From Streptomyces antioxidans (GTDB lineage: Bacteria; Actinomycetota; Actinomycetes; Streptomycetales; Streptomycetaceae), in contig NZ_LAKD02000001.1 in assembly GCF_000968685.2 (NCBI RefSeq), positions 372,001 to 436,000 of the forward strand: a DNA stretch of 64,000 nucleotides. The letters are read 5' to 3'. Within the stretch, counting starts at the first letter, position 1; every line of letters starts with the position of its first letter. The position numbers and the translations under genes are program-made. Positions 17,290-26,800 of this stretch are shown here, one piece after another. Below the pieces are notes generated by a model. That model was not told where the DNA came from. It saw nothing but the letters and a program-made list of their open reading frames with translations, and made no database searches.

Positions 17290-18875
17290 CCGCCGAAGGT
17301 ACCAAGCGGCCCATCCGCCGCGCGCTGGTCAGCGTCTACGACAAGACGGGTCTCGAGGAGCTGGCCCGGGGGCTGCACACGGCGGGTGTCCAGCTCGTCT
17401 CGACCGGCTCGACGGCCGCGAAGATCGCCGCCGCCGGGGTCCCGGTCACCAGGGTCGAGGAGCTGACCGGCTTCCCCGAGTGTCTCGACGGCCGCGTCAA
17501 GACGCTGCATCCGCGCGTCCACGCGGGCATCCTGGCCGACCAGCGGCTCGACTCCCACCGTGAGCAGCTGCGGGAGCTGGGCGTGGAGCCCTTCGAGCTG
17601 GTCGTGGTGAACCTCTATCCGTTCCGCGAGACGGTCGCCTCGGGCGCCACGCCGGACGAGTGCGTCGAGCAGATCGACATCGGTGGCCCCTCCATGGTGC
17701 GGGCCGCCGCCAAGAATCACCCGTCCGTGGCCGTGGTCGTCAACCCCGAGCGGTACGGCGACGTCCTTAAGGCCGCCGCGGAGGGCGGGTTCGACCTGGA
17801 GCGGCGCAAGCGGCTGGCGGCAGAGGCGTTCCAGCACACCGCCGCCTACGACGTGGCGGTGGCCAACTGGTTCGCGGACGCCCGCGGCGGAGCCGCTGAT
17901 GGACACAGCGCGGCGGCGGACGACTCCGTCTTCCCGGACTTCCTGGGCGCCACCATCACCCGTAAGACCGTGCTGCGCTACGGCGAGAACCCCCATCAGC
18001 CCGCCGCCCTCTACACGGATGGCAGCGGTAAGGGGCTCGCGGAGGCCGAGCAGCTGCACGGCAAGGAGATGTCGTTCAACAACTACACGGACACCGAGGC
18101 CGCCCGCCGGGCCGCGTACGACCACACCGAGCCCTGTGTCGCGATCATCAAGCACGCCAATCCGTGCGGGATCGCGGTCGGGGCGGATGTCGCCGAGGCG
18201 CACCGTAAGGCGCACGCCTGCGATCCGCTGTCCGCCTTCGGCGGGGTGATCGCCGTCAACCACCCGGTGTCGGTCGCCATGGCCGAGCAGGTCGCCGAGA
18301 TCTTCACCGAGGTGATCGTCGCCCCGGCGTACGAGGACGGCGCGGTCGAGGCGCTCGCCCGTAAGAAGAACATCCGGGTGCTGCGCTGCGCGGAGTCCCC
18401 GGTGGAGTCCGTCGAACAGCGCCCCATCGAGGGCGGCACGCTCGTCCAGGTCAAGGACCGCCTCCAGGCCGAGGGCGACGACCCGGCCAACTGGACCCTC
18501 GCCACGGGTGAGGCCCTGGACGCCGACGGCCTCGCCGAGCTGGCCTTCGCCTGGCGCTCCTGCCGCGCGGTGAAGTCCAACGCGATCCTGCTCGCCAAGG
18601 GCGGCGCCACGGTCGGCGTCGGCATGGGGCAGGTCAACCGCGTGGACTCGGCGAAGCTGGCCGTCGAGCGGGCCGGTGCCGAGCGGGCCGCCGGCTCGTA
18701 CGCCGCCTCCGACGCGTTCTTCCCGTTCCCCGACGGCTTCGAGGTGCTGGCCGAGGCGGGCGTGCGGGCCGTGGTGCAGCCGGGCGGCTCGGTCCGTGAC
18801 GAGGCGGTGGTGGAGGCCGCCCAGAAGGCGGGTGTGACCATGTACTTCACGGGCACGCGCCACTTCTTCCACTGA
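17286..18875 (+). CDS. purH: AICAR formyltransferase / IMP cyclohydrolase
   Basis: 529 residues, normal for the bifunctional enzyme that completes IMP synthesis. The N-terminal MGS-like cyclohydrolase domain ([47 protein letters not shown] motif read here as [14 protein letters not shown]) precedes the AICAR transformylase domain with [21 protein letters not shown] and the catalytic KHANPCG. GTG start in a GTGA overlap with purN. A strong hairpin 34 bases after the stop ends the operon. Confidence 0.97.
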   Translation: MTAEGTKRPIRRALVSVYDKTGLEELARGLHTAGVQLVSTGSTAAKIAAAGVPVTRVEELTGFPECLDGRVKTLHPRVHAGILADQRLDSHREQLRELGVEPFELVVVNLYPFRETVASGATPDECVEQIDIGGPSMVRAAAKNHPSVAVVVNPERYGDVLKAAAEGGFDLERRKRLAAEAFQHTAAYDVAVANWFADARGGAADGHSAAADDSVFPDFLGATITRKTVLRYGENPHQPAALYTDGSGKGLAEAEQLHGKEMSFNNYTDTEAARRAAYDHTEPCVAIIKHANPCGIAVGADVAEAHRKAHACDPLSAFGGVIAVNHPVSVAMAEQVAEIFTEVIVAPAYEDGAVEALARKKNIRVLRCAESPVESVEQRPIEGGTLVQVKDRLQAEGDDPANWTLATGEALDADGLAELAFAWRSCRAVKSNAILLAKGGATVGVGMGQVNRVDSAKLAVERAGAERAAGSYAASDAFFPFPDGFEVLAEAGVRAVVQPGGSVRDEAVVEAAQKAGVTMYFTGTRHFFH

Positions 18876-18909
18876 GCGGGCACCGGATGATCGCCGAGTG
18901 AGCGCAGAA

Positions 18910-18942
18910 GGCCGCACCCCGACCGGATCACGGGGTGCGGCC
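18910..18942 (+). terminator. purNH terminator
   Basis: GGCCGCACCCCG (18910-18921) pairs perfectly with CGGGGTGCGGCC (18931-18942) around a nine-base loop. Confidence 0.85.
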
Positions 18943-19009
18943 TCCGCCGGTCCGGCCCCGACCGGCCCCTGATTGGATCCGACGTCCCCGCATCCGGGAG
19001 GATGAAGTC

Positions 19010-19894
19010 ATGACCGCCCAGATTCTCGACGGCAAGGCAACCGCAGCCGCGATCAAGTCCGATCTCGTCAGCCGCGTGGAGGCGCTGGAGGCCAAGGGCA
19101 TCCACCCCGGCCTCGGGACCGTGCTGGTGGGTGAGGACCCCGGCAGCAAGTGGTACGTGGCGGGCAAGCACCGCGACTGCGCCGAGGTCGGCATCGCCTC
19201 CATCCGGCGCGACCTGCCCGAGACCGCCACCCAGGAGGAGATCGAGGCGGCGGTCCGCGAGCTCAACGAGGACCCGTCCTGCACGGGCTACATCGTCCAG
19301 CTGCCGCTCCCCAAGGGCATCGACGCCAACCGGGTGCTGGAGCTGATCGATCCGGCCAAGGACGCCGACGGGCTGCACCCGATGAACCTCGGCCGCCTCG
19401 TGCTCAACGAGAGCGGTCCGCTGCCGTGCACGCCCCAGGGCGTCATCCAGCTGCTGCGCCACCATGGTGTGGAGATCAACGGGGCGCATGTGGTGGTCGT
19501 CGGCCGCGGCATCACCGTCGGCCGGTCGATCGGGCTGCTGCTGACCCGCCGTTCGGAGAACGCGACGGTCACCCTCTGCCACACCGGCACCCGCGACCTG
19601 CCCGGGATCCTGCGCCAGGCCGACATCATCGTGGCTGCCGCCGGGGTGCGGCACCTGGTCAGGCCGGAGGACGTCAAGCCGGGCGCGGCGGTGCTCGACG
19701 TGGGCGTCAGCCGGGACGAGCACGGCAAGATCGCCGGTGATGTGCACCCCGGTGTGACCGAGGTCGCGGGCTGGCTCTCGCCGAACCCGGGCGGGGTCGG
19801 CCCGATGACCCGCGCCCAGCTGCTGGTCAACGTGGTGGAGGCCGCGGAGCGGGACGCGAAGGCCGCCGACGCCGGTGCGGGTCATGACGGCTGA
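19010..19894 (+). CDS. folD: Methylene-THF dehydrogenase/cyclohydrolase
   Basis: 294 residues. ATG 19010 follows GGGAGG and gives the usual N-terminus ([19 protein letters not shown]). The catalytic Lys lies in [11 protein letters not shown], followed by [12 protein letters not shown] and the NADP-site [14 protein letters not shown]; the C-terminal [12 protein letters not shown] is conserved. It supplies 10-formyl-THF from methylene-THF, feeding PurN and PurH just upstream. The DUF3017 gene starts inside its last codons. Confidence 0.96.
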   Translation: MTAQILDGKATAAAIKSDLVSRVEALEAKGIHPGLGTVLVGEDPGSKWYVAGKHRDCAEVGIASIRRDLPETATQEEIEAAVRELNEDPSCTGYIVQLPLPKGIDANRVLELIDPAKDADGLHPMNLGRLVLNESGPLPCTPQGVIQLLRHHGVEINGAHVVVVGRGITVGRSIGLLLTRRSENATVTLCHTGTRDLPGILRQADIIVAAAGVRHLVRPEDVKPGAAVLDVGVSRDEHGKIAGDVHPGVTEVAGWLSPNPGGVGPMTRAQLLVNVVEAAERDAKAADAGAGHDG

Positions 19895-20354
19895 GGCGAG
19901 CGAGCCCGCGGCCGGGGAGCAGCGGCAGGAGCCGCCCGCGGCGTCCGCCGGGCCCGGCCGGTTCATCCGCAGGTCGCGCCGCTTCCCGCTGATCACCCGG
20001 GACACCGCGCGTCCGGAGGGCGGCGGCAGGGCCGCGCCAGGCGCCGCCCCGGCACCCGCCAGGCAGTGGCCGCTGCTCGCGGTGATGGGCGGGGTGGGCC
20101 TGGGGCTGCTGATCGTCGCCCTGGACGCGTTCCGGGCGGGCACGGTGCTGATCGGGCTGTCCCTGATGGCGGGCGCCTTCCTCCGGTGGGCGCTGCCCGA
20201 GGTGGGGATGCTCGCCGTACGGTCGCGCTTCACCGACATGCTGACCTACGGGCTGCTGGGCGCGGCGATCGTGCTGCTGTCCCTGATGGCCCAGCCGGAT
20301 CCCTGGGTGTCGATCCCGTTCCTCGACGACGTGGTGCATTTCACGGTGCGCTAG
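19884..20354 (+). CDS. DUF3017 membrane protein
   Basis: 156 residues. ATG 19884 lies inside the end of folD (11-bp overlap), so expression is probably coupled. The N-terminal ~60 residues are charged; the rest is a DUF3017 membrane domain with three hydrophobic segments ([60 protein letters not shown]) and a VRSRFTDML loop. Function is unknown. GTG 19875 is an alternative start. Two tandem hairpins follow the gene. Confidence 0.82.
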   Translation: MTAEASEPAAGEQRQEPPAASAGPGRFIRRSRRFPLITRDTARPEGGGRAAPGAAPAPARQWPLLAVMGGVGLGLLIVALDAFRAGTVLIGLSLMAGAFLRWALPEVGMLAVRSRFTDMLTYGLLGAAIVLLSLMAQPDPWVSIPFLDDVVHFTVR

Positions 20355-20367
20355 CCGGCGGTGTGAA

Positions 20368-20408
20368 ACGGCGGCCCGTCCTCCCCCCGTGGAAGGACGG
20401 GCCGCCGT
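20368..20408 (+). terminator. folD-DUF3017 terminator, copy 1
   Basis: ACGGCGGCCCGTCCT (20368-20382) pairs perfectly with AGGACGGGCCGCCGT (20394-20408), 11-base loop. Confidence 0.9.
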
Positions 20409-20436
20409 CGTTGTGGCCGGATTCGAGTGCTCCGGC

Positions 20437-20474
20437 GGCGGTCCGCCCTCTCCCCCGAAGAAGGACGGGCCGCC
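20437..20474 (+). terminator. folD-DUF3017 terminator, copy 2
   Basis: GGCGGTCCGCCCT (20437-20449) pairs with AGGACGGGCCGCC (20462-20474) at 11 of 13 positions. It is a diverged duplicate of the hairpin 69 bases upstream; stem, C-rich loop and right arm all match. Confidence 0.75.
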
Positions 20475-20754
20475 TGGTAATCAGGGTTGTGTGTGAGCCG
20501 CGCCGGATCAATGAGCGTGGTGACCCTGTGGCGCGGAAGTGACCGTTCCAGTACGAGATCTCCGCTGTGCAACGACGCGCCGGGGGCGGGGTAGCGCGTA
20601 CCAGTGCACGAAATGCTCCGATGCGCCCCCTTCCAAAGAGCTGACATCCTGGGGCAAGGCATCCCTTTGGGTAGTCAGTTCGGGGCTCGGGCACGCCAAC
20701 AGCGGTCGTGGCACGGACGATTGACAGATACGTGCGGGGGGACAGGGGGAGGCA

Positions 20755-21840
20755 ATGCCTCGTTGGCGGGACTTACCGGAGGAGCTCGATCCGCAGATAC
20801 GGGAGTTCACCGGCAAGCTGCGCACGCTCGTCGAGCGCAGCGGGCTGAGCGTCCCCGCCGTCGCCGACCGCACCGGCTACGGCAAGAGTTCCTGGGAGCG
20901 CTACCTCAACGGGCGGCTGCTGCCACCGCGGGGCGCGGTGGAGGCCCTGGCCGAGACCACCGGCGCCGACGTCCGCCACCTCAGCACGCTGTGGGAGCTG
21001 GCGGAGTGGGCCCGGCGCCGCTCCGAGATGCGGCACGGCGTCACGATGGAGGCCACCGGCGTCGCAGGGGCGCGGGCCGCCACCGGGCGGTTCGACCCGG
21101 CGGCGCAGGGGGTGGACGGCCGGAAGAACGGCCGCTCCCCGGGGAAGGGCCGACCGAGGGTCGAACCGCCCGCTCCGGAGCGGCCGTTGGTCGCGACGGC
21201 TCCAGTGCGCCCGGTTCGCCCGGCGTCGGCCGGGCGGGTGCCGGACCGGTTCGGGCCGCCGTCGCCCGCGTCGTCCCCACGGGCATCGTCCCCGAGGGGG
21301 CGGAAGCGCACCGCCGCGCTGTTCGCCGGGGGGCTCGTCGGCGCGCTCCTGCTCGTCGCCGGTGCCGTCCTTCTGCTCGACGCGGGCGGCGACGGTGAGA
21401 AGCGGGGGCAGCGGCCGACCACCGCACCGGCCACCAGCGGGCGTCAGCGGTTGCCGGACAGTGCGCGTCAGCGGTTGCCGGAGGGCGTGAAGTGCGCCGG
21501 GCAGGACTGCACCGGTCGGGATCCGCGGGCCATGGAGTGCGGCACCGCCGCGACCACGACGGCGGACGTGACCGTCGGCAGCGCGTATGTCGAGGTCCGC
21601 TACAGCAAGACCTGCAAGGCCGCCTGGGCCCGGATCGCCGGGGCCACCCCGGGTGATGCCATCCAGGTCGAGGGGCCGGGCGTGAACGGCGGCGCGGCCA
21701 GCTCGCGGAGCGGCAGGGCCGGCGCCGACGGCGAGGCCCACACCAAGATGATCTCGGTGGACTCGGCCGCGCGGGCCACCGCGTGCGCCACCCTCGGCGG
21801 CGGTACGCGCACCTGCACGGCCCCCGGCGGGCGGGGTTGA
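20755..21840 (+). CDS. XRE-type HTH protein with DUF2690 extracytoplasmic domain
   Basis: 361 residues, ATG behind GGGGGAGG. The N-terminal ~75 residues are an XRE-like helix-turn-helix (LVERSGLSVPAVADRTGYGK and SSWERYLNGRLLPPRGAVEAL). A disordered Pro/Arg-rich linker leads to one TM helix (ALFAGGLVGALLLVAGAVLLL). The outer part ends in a DUF2690 domain with paired cysteines (VKCAGQDCTGRDPRAMECG and YSKTCKAAWARI). Such one-pass proteins are proposed membrane-tethered regulators; ligand and target are unknown. It is monocistronic, between folD and mdh. Confidence 0.85.
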   Translation: MPRWRDLPEELDPQIREFTGKLRTLVERSGLSVPAVADRTGYGKSSWERYLNGRLLPPRGAVEALAETTGADVRHLSTLWELAEWARRRSEMRHGVTMEATGVAGARAATGRFDPAAQGVDGRKNGRSPGKGRPRVEPPAPERPLVATAPVRPVRPASAGRVPDRFGPPSPASSPRASSPRGRKRTAALFAGGLVGALLLVAGAVLLLDAGGDGEKRGQRPTTAPATSGRQRLPDSARQRLPEGVKCAGQDCTGRDPRAMECGTAATTTADVTVGSAYVEVRYSKTCKAAWARIAGATPGDAIQVEGPGVNGGAASSRSGRAGADGEAHTKMISVDSAARATACATLGGGTRTCTAPGGRG

Positions 21841-21887
21841 GGCGGGGAACGAGGCCCGTGCGGGCGGCCGCCTGCCCGGAGCCGCCC

Positions 21888-21931
21888 GGGAAGCCGCCAG
21901 TCCGGGGCCGGGAAGCCGTCAGTGCGGGGCC
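21888..21931 (+). repeat. 22-bp tandem repeat
   Basis: The copies 21888-21909 and 21910-21931 are adjacent and match at 20 of 22 bases; each begins GGGAAGCCG and ends CGGGGCC. Confidence 0.88.
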
Positions 21932-22068
21932 CGCCCTTGAGGCCGACCCTCCGGGGCTCGTCCGTCGCCCGTCCGGAATCCGCCCGGAGGAATTCGTAAA
22001 ACCGGGGGGAATGAGCCGGGGGAATCGGGGCAGGCGCTGCTCGAGCCCCCCCCACGGGTGCGGCACTG

Positions 22069-22107
22069 GGCGGCCGCCTGCACTCCCCCTCCTGGCAGGC
22101 GGCCGCC
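22069..22107 (+). terminator. Hairpin downstream of XRE/DUF2690 gene
   Basis: GGCGGCCGCCTGC (22069-22081) pairs perfectly with GCAGGCGGCCGCC (22095-22107), 13-base loop. It is 230 bases beyond the stop, so it ends either a long 3' UTR or another transcript. Confidence 0.65.
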
Positions 22108-22238
22108 AAAGTGCGTGGTGGCCCACGCGGCGGTGGTTCCATGCGCGGTGGCCCATGTGCCCGGTGGTCCGGAACACGCGGTGAGCGGTTACACAATGGG
22201 CCGAGAGACCGTGGGTCAGGTGCCGTCGGATAGCCTGA

Positions 22239-23285
<1,047 letters not shown>

Positions 23286-23355
23286 CGCACCCCAGTCCGC
23301 TCCACTCTGCACCGGCCCGTCCCGGCGCGTCCCGGCCCATCCGGCGCGGTCATTT

Positions 23356-23401
23356 CCGAAGGGTCACACTCCGGTATTCACTCCGGAGTGTGACCCTTCG
23401 G
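23356..23401. terminator. 19-bp perfect inverted repeat between mdh and the membrane-protein block
   Basis: CCGAAGGGTCACACTCCGG (23356-23374) pairs perfectly with CCGGAGTGTGACCCTTCGG (23383-23401) around TATTCACT. It lies 70 bases after mdh and 69 before the next ATG. Most likely a terminator; an operator role for the next operon is possible. Confidence 0.82.
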
Positions 23402-23469
23402 CCATACACTGTAATCGTGGGCCATCTTCCCCTACCGTGGAGGCAGTTGCTACGGCCTCGGGGGGAAAC

Positions 23470-25359
23470 ATGGCCAATACGCGTGGTGATCATTCTTCGG
23501 GTGATGCCTACTCTTCTGTGAGCGATCACTCCGCTCGTCTGCCGCGGTCGCGATCGGAGCCGTCACCGGCCGTCCCTTCTTCTCGCACTGCCGCCTCTTC
23601 TCGTGCTGCCGCCGACGCGTCTCCCTACGCCACCAGCGAGGCCACCCGGCTGTTATGCGCGGGCGCCTATCTGGACGACGACTTCAGGGACGCGGTCGTG
23701 GACGAGCTGTATGTCCACGAGGAGCGCGCCGTGGCGCCCTCGCTGGGCATCGACGCGGTCCGGGTGCTCGCGCACGCGCTGCGTGCGCGCCGTCTGGAGG
23801 CATGCTGGACCGCGGTGTTGGTGTCCCTATGGGTGCTGGACTTCCTGCTGGCCCAGGGCTTCTTCTATCTCTTCCTGATCTCTTGTGCGCTGCTTCTGCT
23901 GGCTGCCTGGGCCAGGGGCGGCGCCATGGGCGCCTTCCGCGCCGACTATCCCGGGGCCGACGGGGTCACCCTCACCAGGCGGCGGGCCGCCGCGTTGCTG
24001 CGGGTGCTCGGCTCTCTGACCCTGCTGTCCTACGTGCTCTCCGCCCTGACCCAGGCGCTTACGGACGGGCAGTCCGAGCCGGGCGGGCTGCAGTCCTTGG
24101 TACCGGGCCTGGCCACCGGGGCGGACACCACCGCTGCCTGGTTCGCGCTGGTGATCCCGGCCGCGATGGCGGCCACGGTCGCCCTGCACCGTGAGCACGT
24201 GGCCCGGGTGCTGGCCGGCGATCTCGAGCCGGAGACCTTCGCCGACCCCGCCGCGGATCCCGCGGAGCGGTTCGAGGGCGGGCGGTTCCAGCGGGTGCGG
24301 GCCCTGATCCGTCGTGAGCAGCACTCACCGGTGATCCTCTACCACGATCGCCACCCCTTCCTCGGCGCGGGCACCGCCCATGACACCTGGACCCTCGCCG
24401 TCGAGCTGCGGCCGCGTGAGGGCGGCGATCCGGTGCCGTTGGACAACCGGGTGATCCTGGAGCGGATCCGGCCGCTGGTCGAGAAGTTGCGCACCCCCTC
24501 CGCCCAGGCCACCGCGCCCGCCCAGAACACCGCGCCCGCGCAAGGCACGACCCCTGCACAGGGCAGCACCCCCGCGCAGGGCACCGCTCGCCCCGTTGTC
24601 GAGAGCCGCGACCGGCTGCGCGGCCTGGAGCTCGACGAATGCGTCTTCCTCAAGGTCACCGGATTACGAAGCCGCTCCTTCGTGCCGTACGGCGAGGCGG
24701 ACTTCGCGCGGGAGCGGGCGGAAGCCGTGGAGGAGGGCGGCGAGATCCGTCGGCACTTTCTGCGCATCCGCGTCGGCGCATGGCGGGAAGAGGTCGTCAC
24801 CACGGTCTTCGTGCGGGTGCATACGCAAGGCGGCATGCTGATGCTGGAGTTCGCCCCGCATGTGCTGCGCCCGATCCGCCCGGACTTCCGGGCGGTCGAC
24901 CGGCTCTCCGACTCCCACCGCCGGGGCGGGCTGCCGGGCAAGGTGATCTGGGCGCTGGGGCGGACGCCCACGGCGGCGGGCCGGGCGGTCATCCACGCCG
25001 TCCGCTCGACCGCCTTCCTCTGGCGGATGTACGCGGGGGGTTATGAGGCGGCCATCCCCGATGGGCCCTGGGCCTCGGTGCGGGAGCTGGGCAGCGACAC
25101 CGGCGCATCGCTCTTCCAGGAGATGGATGTCAGCCGCTATCTGAAGAGCGTCGAGGACCGGGTGGCCAACGGCGTGCGAAGGGCGCTCGACGAAGCCGGC
25201 TGGGAGACCGGTGAGTTCGAGCAGAAGGTCATCAATGTGAGCGGCGGCGGAGTCTTCATCGAGTCCGCGGAGCACAGCGCCTTCGGCTTCGGTGACCACA
25301 ACACCATCAGCAACACCACCGGAAGCAATGGAGCGGGAGGCGGCCATGGCGATGGCTGA
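23470..25359 (+). CDS. Multi-TM protein with C-terminal GFGDHN (RHIM-like) motif
   Basis: 629 residues; ATG 23470 sits right behind GGGGGAAAC. A Ser-rich N-terminus is followed by helical residues ~55-115, then hydrophobic segments (WTAVLVSLWVLDFLLAQGFFYLFLISCALLLLA as one long or two short helices; ALLRVLGSLTLLSYVLSAL; AAWFALVIPAAMAATVAL). A large soluble part contains HSPVILYHDRHPFLGAGTAHDTW, five PAQ repeats, and LELDECVFLKVTGLRSRSFVPYG. The extreme C-terminus, after VINVSGGGVFI, carries SAFGFGDHNTISN, which is repeated almost exactly near the N-terminus of the next protein. I recognise no enzyme domain. It overlaps the next gene by 14 bases, so the two are coupled. Confidence 0.75.
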   Translation: MANTRGDHSSGDAYSSVSDHSARLPRSRSEPSPAVPSSRTAASSRAAADASPYATSEATRLLCAGAYLDDDFRDAVVDELYVHEERAVAPSLGIDAVRVLAHALRARRLEACWTAVLVSLWVLDFLLAQGFFYLFLISCALLLLAAWARGGAMGAFRADYPGADGVTLTRRRAAALLRVLGSLTLLSYVLSALTQALTDGQSEPGGLQSLVPGLATGADTTAAWFALVIPAAMAATVALHREHVARVLAGDLEPETFADPAADPAERFEGGRFQRVRALIRREQHSPVILYHDRHPFLGAGTAHDTWTLAVELRPREGGDPVPLDNRVILERIRPLVEKLRTPSAQATAPAQNTAPAQGTTPAQGSTPAQGTARPVVESRDRLRGLELDECVFLKVTGLRSRSFVPYGEADFARERAEAVEEGGEIRRHFLRIRVGAWREEVVTTVFVRVHTQGGMLMLEFAPHVLRPIRPDFRAVDRLSDSHRRGGLPGKVIWALGRTPTAAGRAVIHAVRSTAFLWRMYAGGYEAAIPDGPWASVRELGSDTGASLFQEMDVSRYLKSVEDRVANGVRRALDEAGWETGEFEQKVINVSGGGVFIESAEHSAFGFGDHNTISNTTGSNGAGGGHGDG

Positions 25360-25804
25360 CACGGAGGAAGGTAGCGACATGGGCGGCGGCGCGGACCACG
25401 CGGCGGGCGACAGCGGTGGCGGCGCGACCCCGGCGGCGGGCGGCGGAAGCACATTCGGGAACATCCGGTTCGGCAAGGTGCGGGACAGCGCCATCGGCTT
25501 CGGCGACCACAACCACATTGTGAACGGAGGTCAGGCGGCCCCCTGTGACCCCGCCTATGAGGAGCTGCTGGACGCCGTTCGGCAGCTTGCCGAGGATCTG
25601 CGGCGGGTGGTCCCGAGCCCGGAGGTCGGCGCGCTCTCCGACGAGCTGGACCGGACCGAGGACGAGATCCAGCGCACCGGCCGGGCCGGGGCCGGTCGAC
25701 TGGCCCGGATCCGGGTGATGTTGCAGGACGCGAGCGCCAGCGTCGGCATGCTCGCCTCGGGCGTCGCCGTCGGACAGGCGGTCGGCGCGCTGTTGGGCGG
25801 ATGA
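25346..25804 (+). CDS. Small protein with N-terminal GFGDHN motif and helical tail
   Basis: 152 residues. ATG 25346 is five bases after GGGAGG, inside the end of the previous gene (ATG 25328 and 25352 are alternatives). After a Gly-rich leader, residues ~38-60 (FGNIRFGKVRDSAIGFGDHN then HIVN) share the motif of the upstream C-terminus. Next is an amphipathic helical region (YEELLDAVRQLAEDLRRVV, ELDRTEDEIQRTGRAG) and a Gly-spaced hydrophobic C-terminus (ASVGMLASGVAVGQAVGALLG) able to enter a membrane. The layout, an assembly motif plus a helical/membrane tail, recalls amyloid-signalling effectors; that is inference. The next gene begins one base after the stop. Confidence 0.72.
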   Translation: MAMADTEEGSDMGGGADHAAGDSGGGATPAAGGGSTFGNIRFGKVRDSAIGFGDHNHIVNGGQAAPCDPAYEELLDAVRQLAEDLRRVVPSPEVGALSDELDRTEDEIQRTGRAGAGRLARIRVMLQDASASVGMLASGVAVGQAVGALLGG

Positions 25805-25805
25805 G

Positions 25806-26597
25806 ATGAGCACCCCGGGCGGCGAAGGGGGCCGTCGATGGGACGAGGAGGCCCAGCGCTGGGTGGGAGCGGGGGCGGAGCCGCCGGTTCCGGGCCGAAG
25901 ACCGCCCAATCCACATCTGGGCACGGTGTTGCTGGCGGTGCTCGCCGTGGTGCTGGTCGGCGGGATCGGTTTCGGCGCCTGGAAGCTGGTGTCGGACGGC
26001 GGGGATGACAAGCCCCGGGCGGACGGCGGTTCGCCCTCGGCCTCGTCCTGGTCGCCCTCGGGCGAGCAGCCCTCGGCGTCGTCGGGGCCGTCCGCGGAGC
26101 CGACCTCGCCACCGCCATCGACGTCCGAGGACAGTACCCAGGGACCGCCCGCGGACTATGTGCGCACCACCGACCCGGAGGGGTTCCGGCTGGATGTGCC
26201 CACGGGCTGGCAGCGGGTCAAGCGGGATGCCGGGGTGTTCTACGAGTCGTCCGACGGGAGCAGGCTGATCCAGGTCTTCGCGCTGACCGAGCCCGACATC
26301 ACGCCGTACGAGGCGCTGCGCCGGGCGGAGCCGGGGCTCAAGAAGAACCCCGGCTACAAGCGGTACGGCCTCAAGCGGCTCGGGCCGGGCGATGACGCGG
26401 ACGCGGAGCTGGAGTACGGCTACCGCAGCGCCAAGTACGGTCCGCGCCGGATACTCGACCGGGCCTTCACCGGCCCGGACCGGGTGCAGTACGCGGTGCT
26501 GGTCGCGGGTCCGGCCGACGACTGGCCGGAGCAGCGGGAGCGGCAGGGCACCGTGCTGGCGTCCTTCTGCCCCACGGCATACTGCCCGGCCACCTGA
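25806..26597 (+). CDS. Single-pass membrane protein, paralogue A
   Basis: 263 residues; the ATG lies one base after the previous stop. The N-terminus begins with a WDEEAQRWVG segment typical of short cytosolic tails, then one TM helix (LGTVLLAVLAVVLVGGIGFGAWKLV), a Ser/Pro-rich extracytoplasmic linker, and a ~130-residue outer domain starting DPEGFRLDVPTGWQRVKRD and ending FCPTAYC. The paired C-terminal Cys and the GW, LEYGYRS and RRILDRAF patterns recur in the next gene. Similar outer domains occur, from memory, at the ends of Streptomyces Ser/Thr kinases, suggesting a sensor-type fold. No catalytic motif is visible. Confidence 0.72.
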   Translation: MSTPGGEGGRRWDEEAQRWVGAGAEPPVPGRRPPNPHLGTVLLAVLAVVLVGGIGFGAWKLVSDGGDDKPRADGGSPSASSWSPSGEQPSASSGPSAEPTSPPPSTSEDSTQGPPADYVRTTDPEGFRLDVPTGWQRVKRDAGVFYESSDGSRLIQVFALTEPDITPYEALRRAEPGLKKNPGYKRYGLKRLGPGDDADAELEYGYRSAKYGPRRILDRAFTGPDRVQYAVLVAGPADDWPEQRERQGTVLASFCPTAYCPAT

Positions 26598-26647
26598 CCG
26601 GCGGCCCGGTAGCGGGCTGACCGGCAGTCGCGAGACGGGCTGACCGG
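26594..26647 (+). repeat. Three CTGACCGG copies at 23-bp spacing
   Basis: CTGACCGG starts at 26594, 26617 and 26640, an exact 23-bp period. The last two are extended (CGGGCTGACCGG). The first overlaps the preceding stop codon. They lie 150-200 bases before the next start. Confidence 0.7.
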
Positions 26648-26800
26648 TGGCCGGGTGGCGGACTGGCCGTCGGCCGGGCGACGGATCCGTATCGGTGTGG
26701 TGACAGGGGGGTGGGGGCGGCCCTTGAACCGGGTATCTCGATACGGGACGGCATGGCTTATCCGCATATGGGAGCGGAGATCCAGCATCGGGGGGCATAG

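Larger units (their letters stand above)
20355..20754. other. 400-bp intergenic region with duplicated terminators
   Basis: The first 120 bases hold two related hairpins (20368-20408, 20437-20474). The remainder up to the XRE gene has TTGACA at about 20722 but no well-spaced -10, and no open frame with the codon bias of this genome. Confidence 0.5.

Noticed and set aside
18083..20239. 718-codon antisense frame across purH/folD
   Set aside because: Shadow of two unmistakable enzymes on the other strand.
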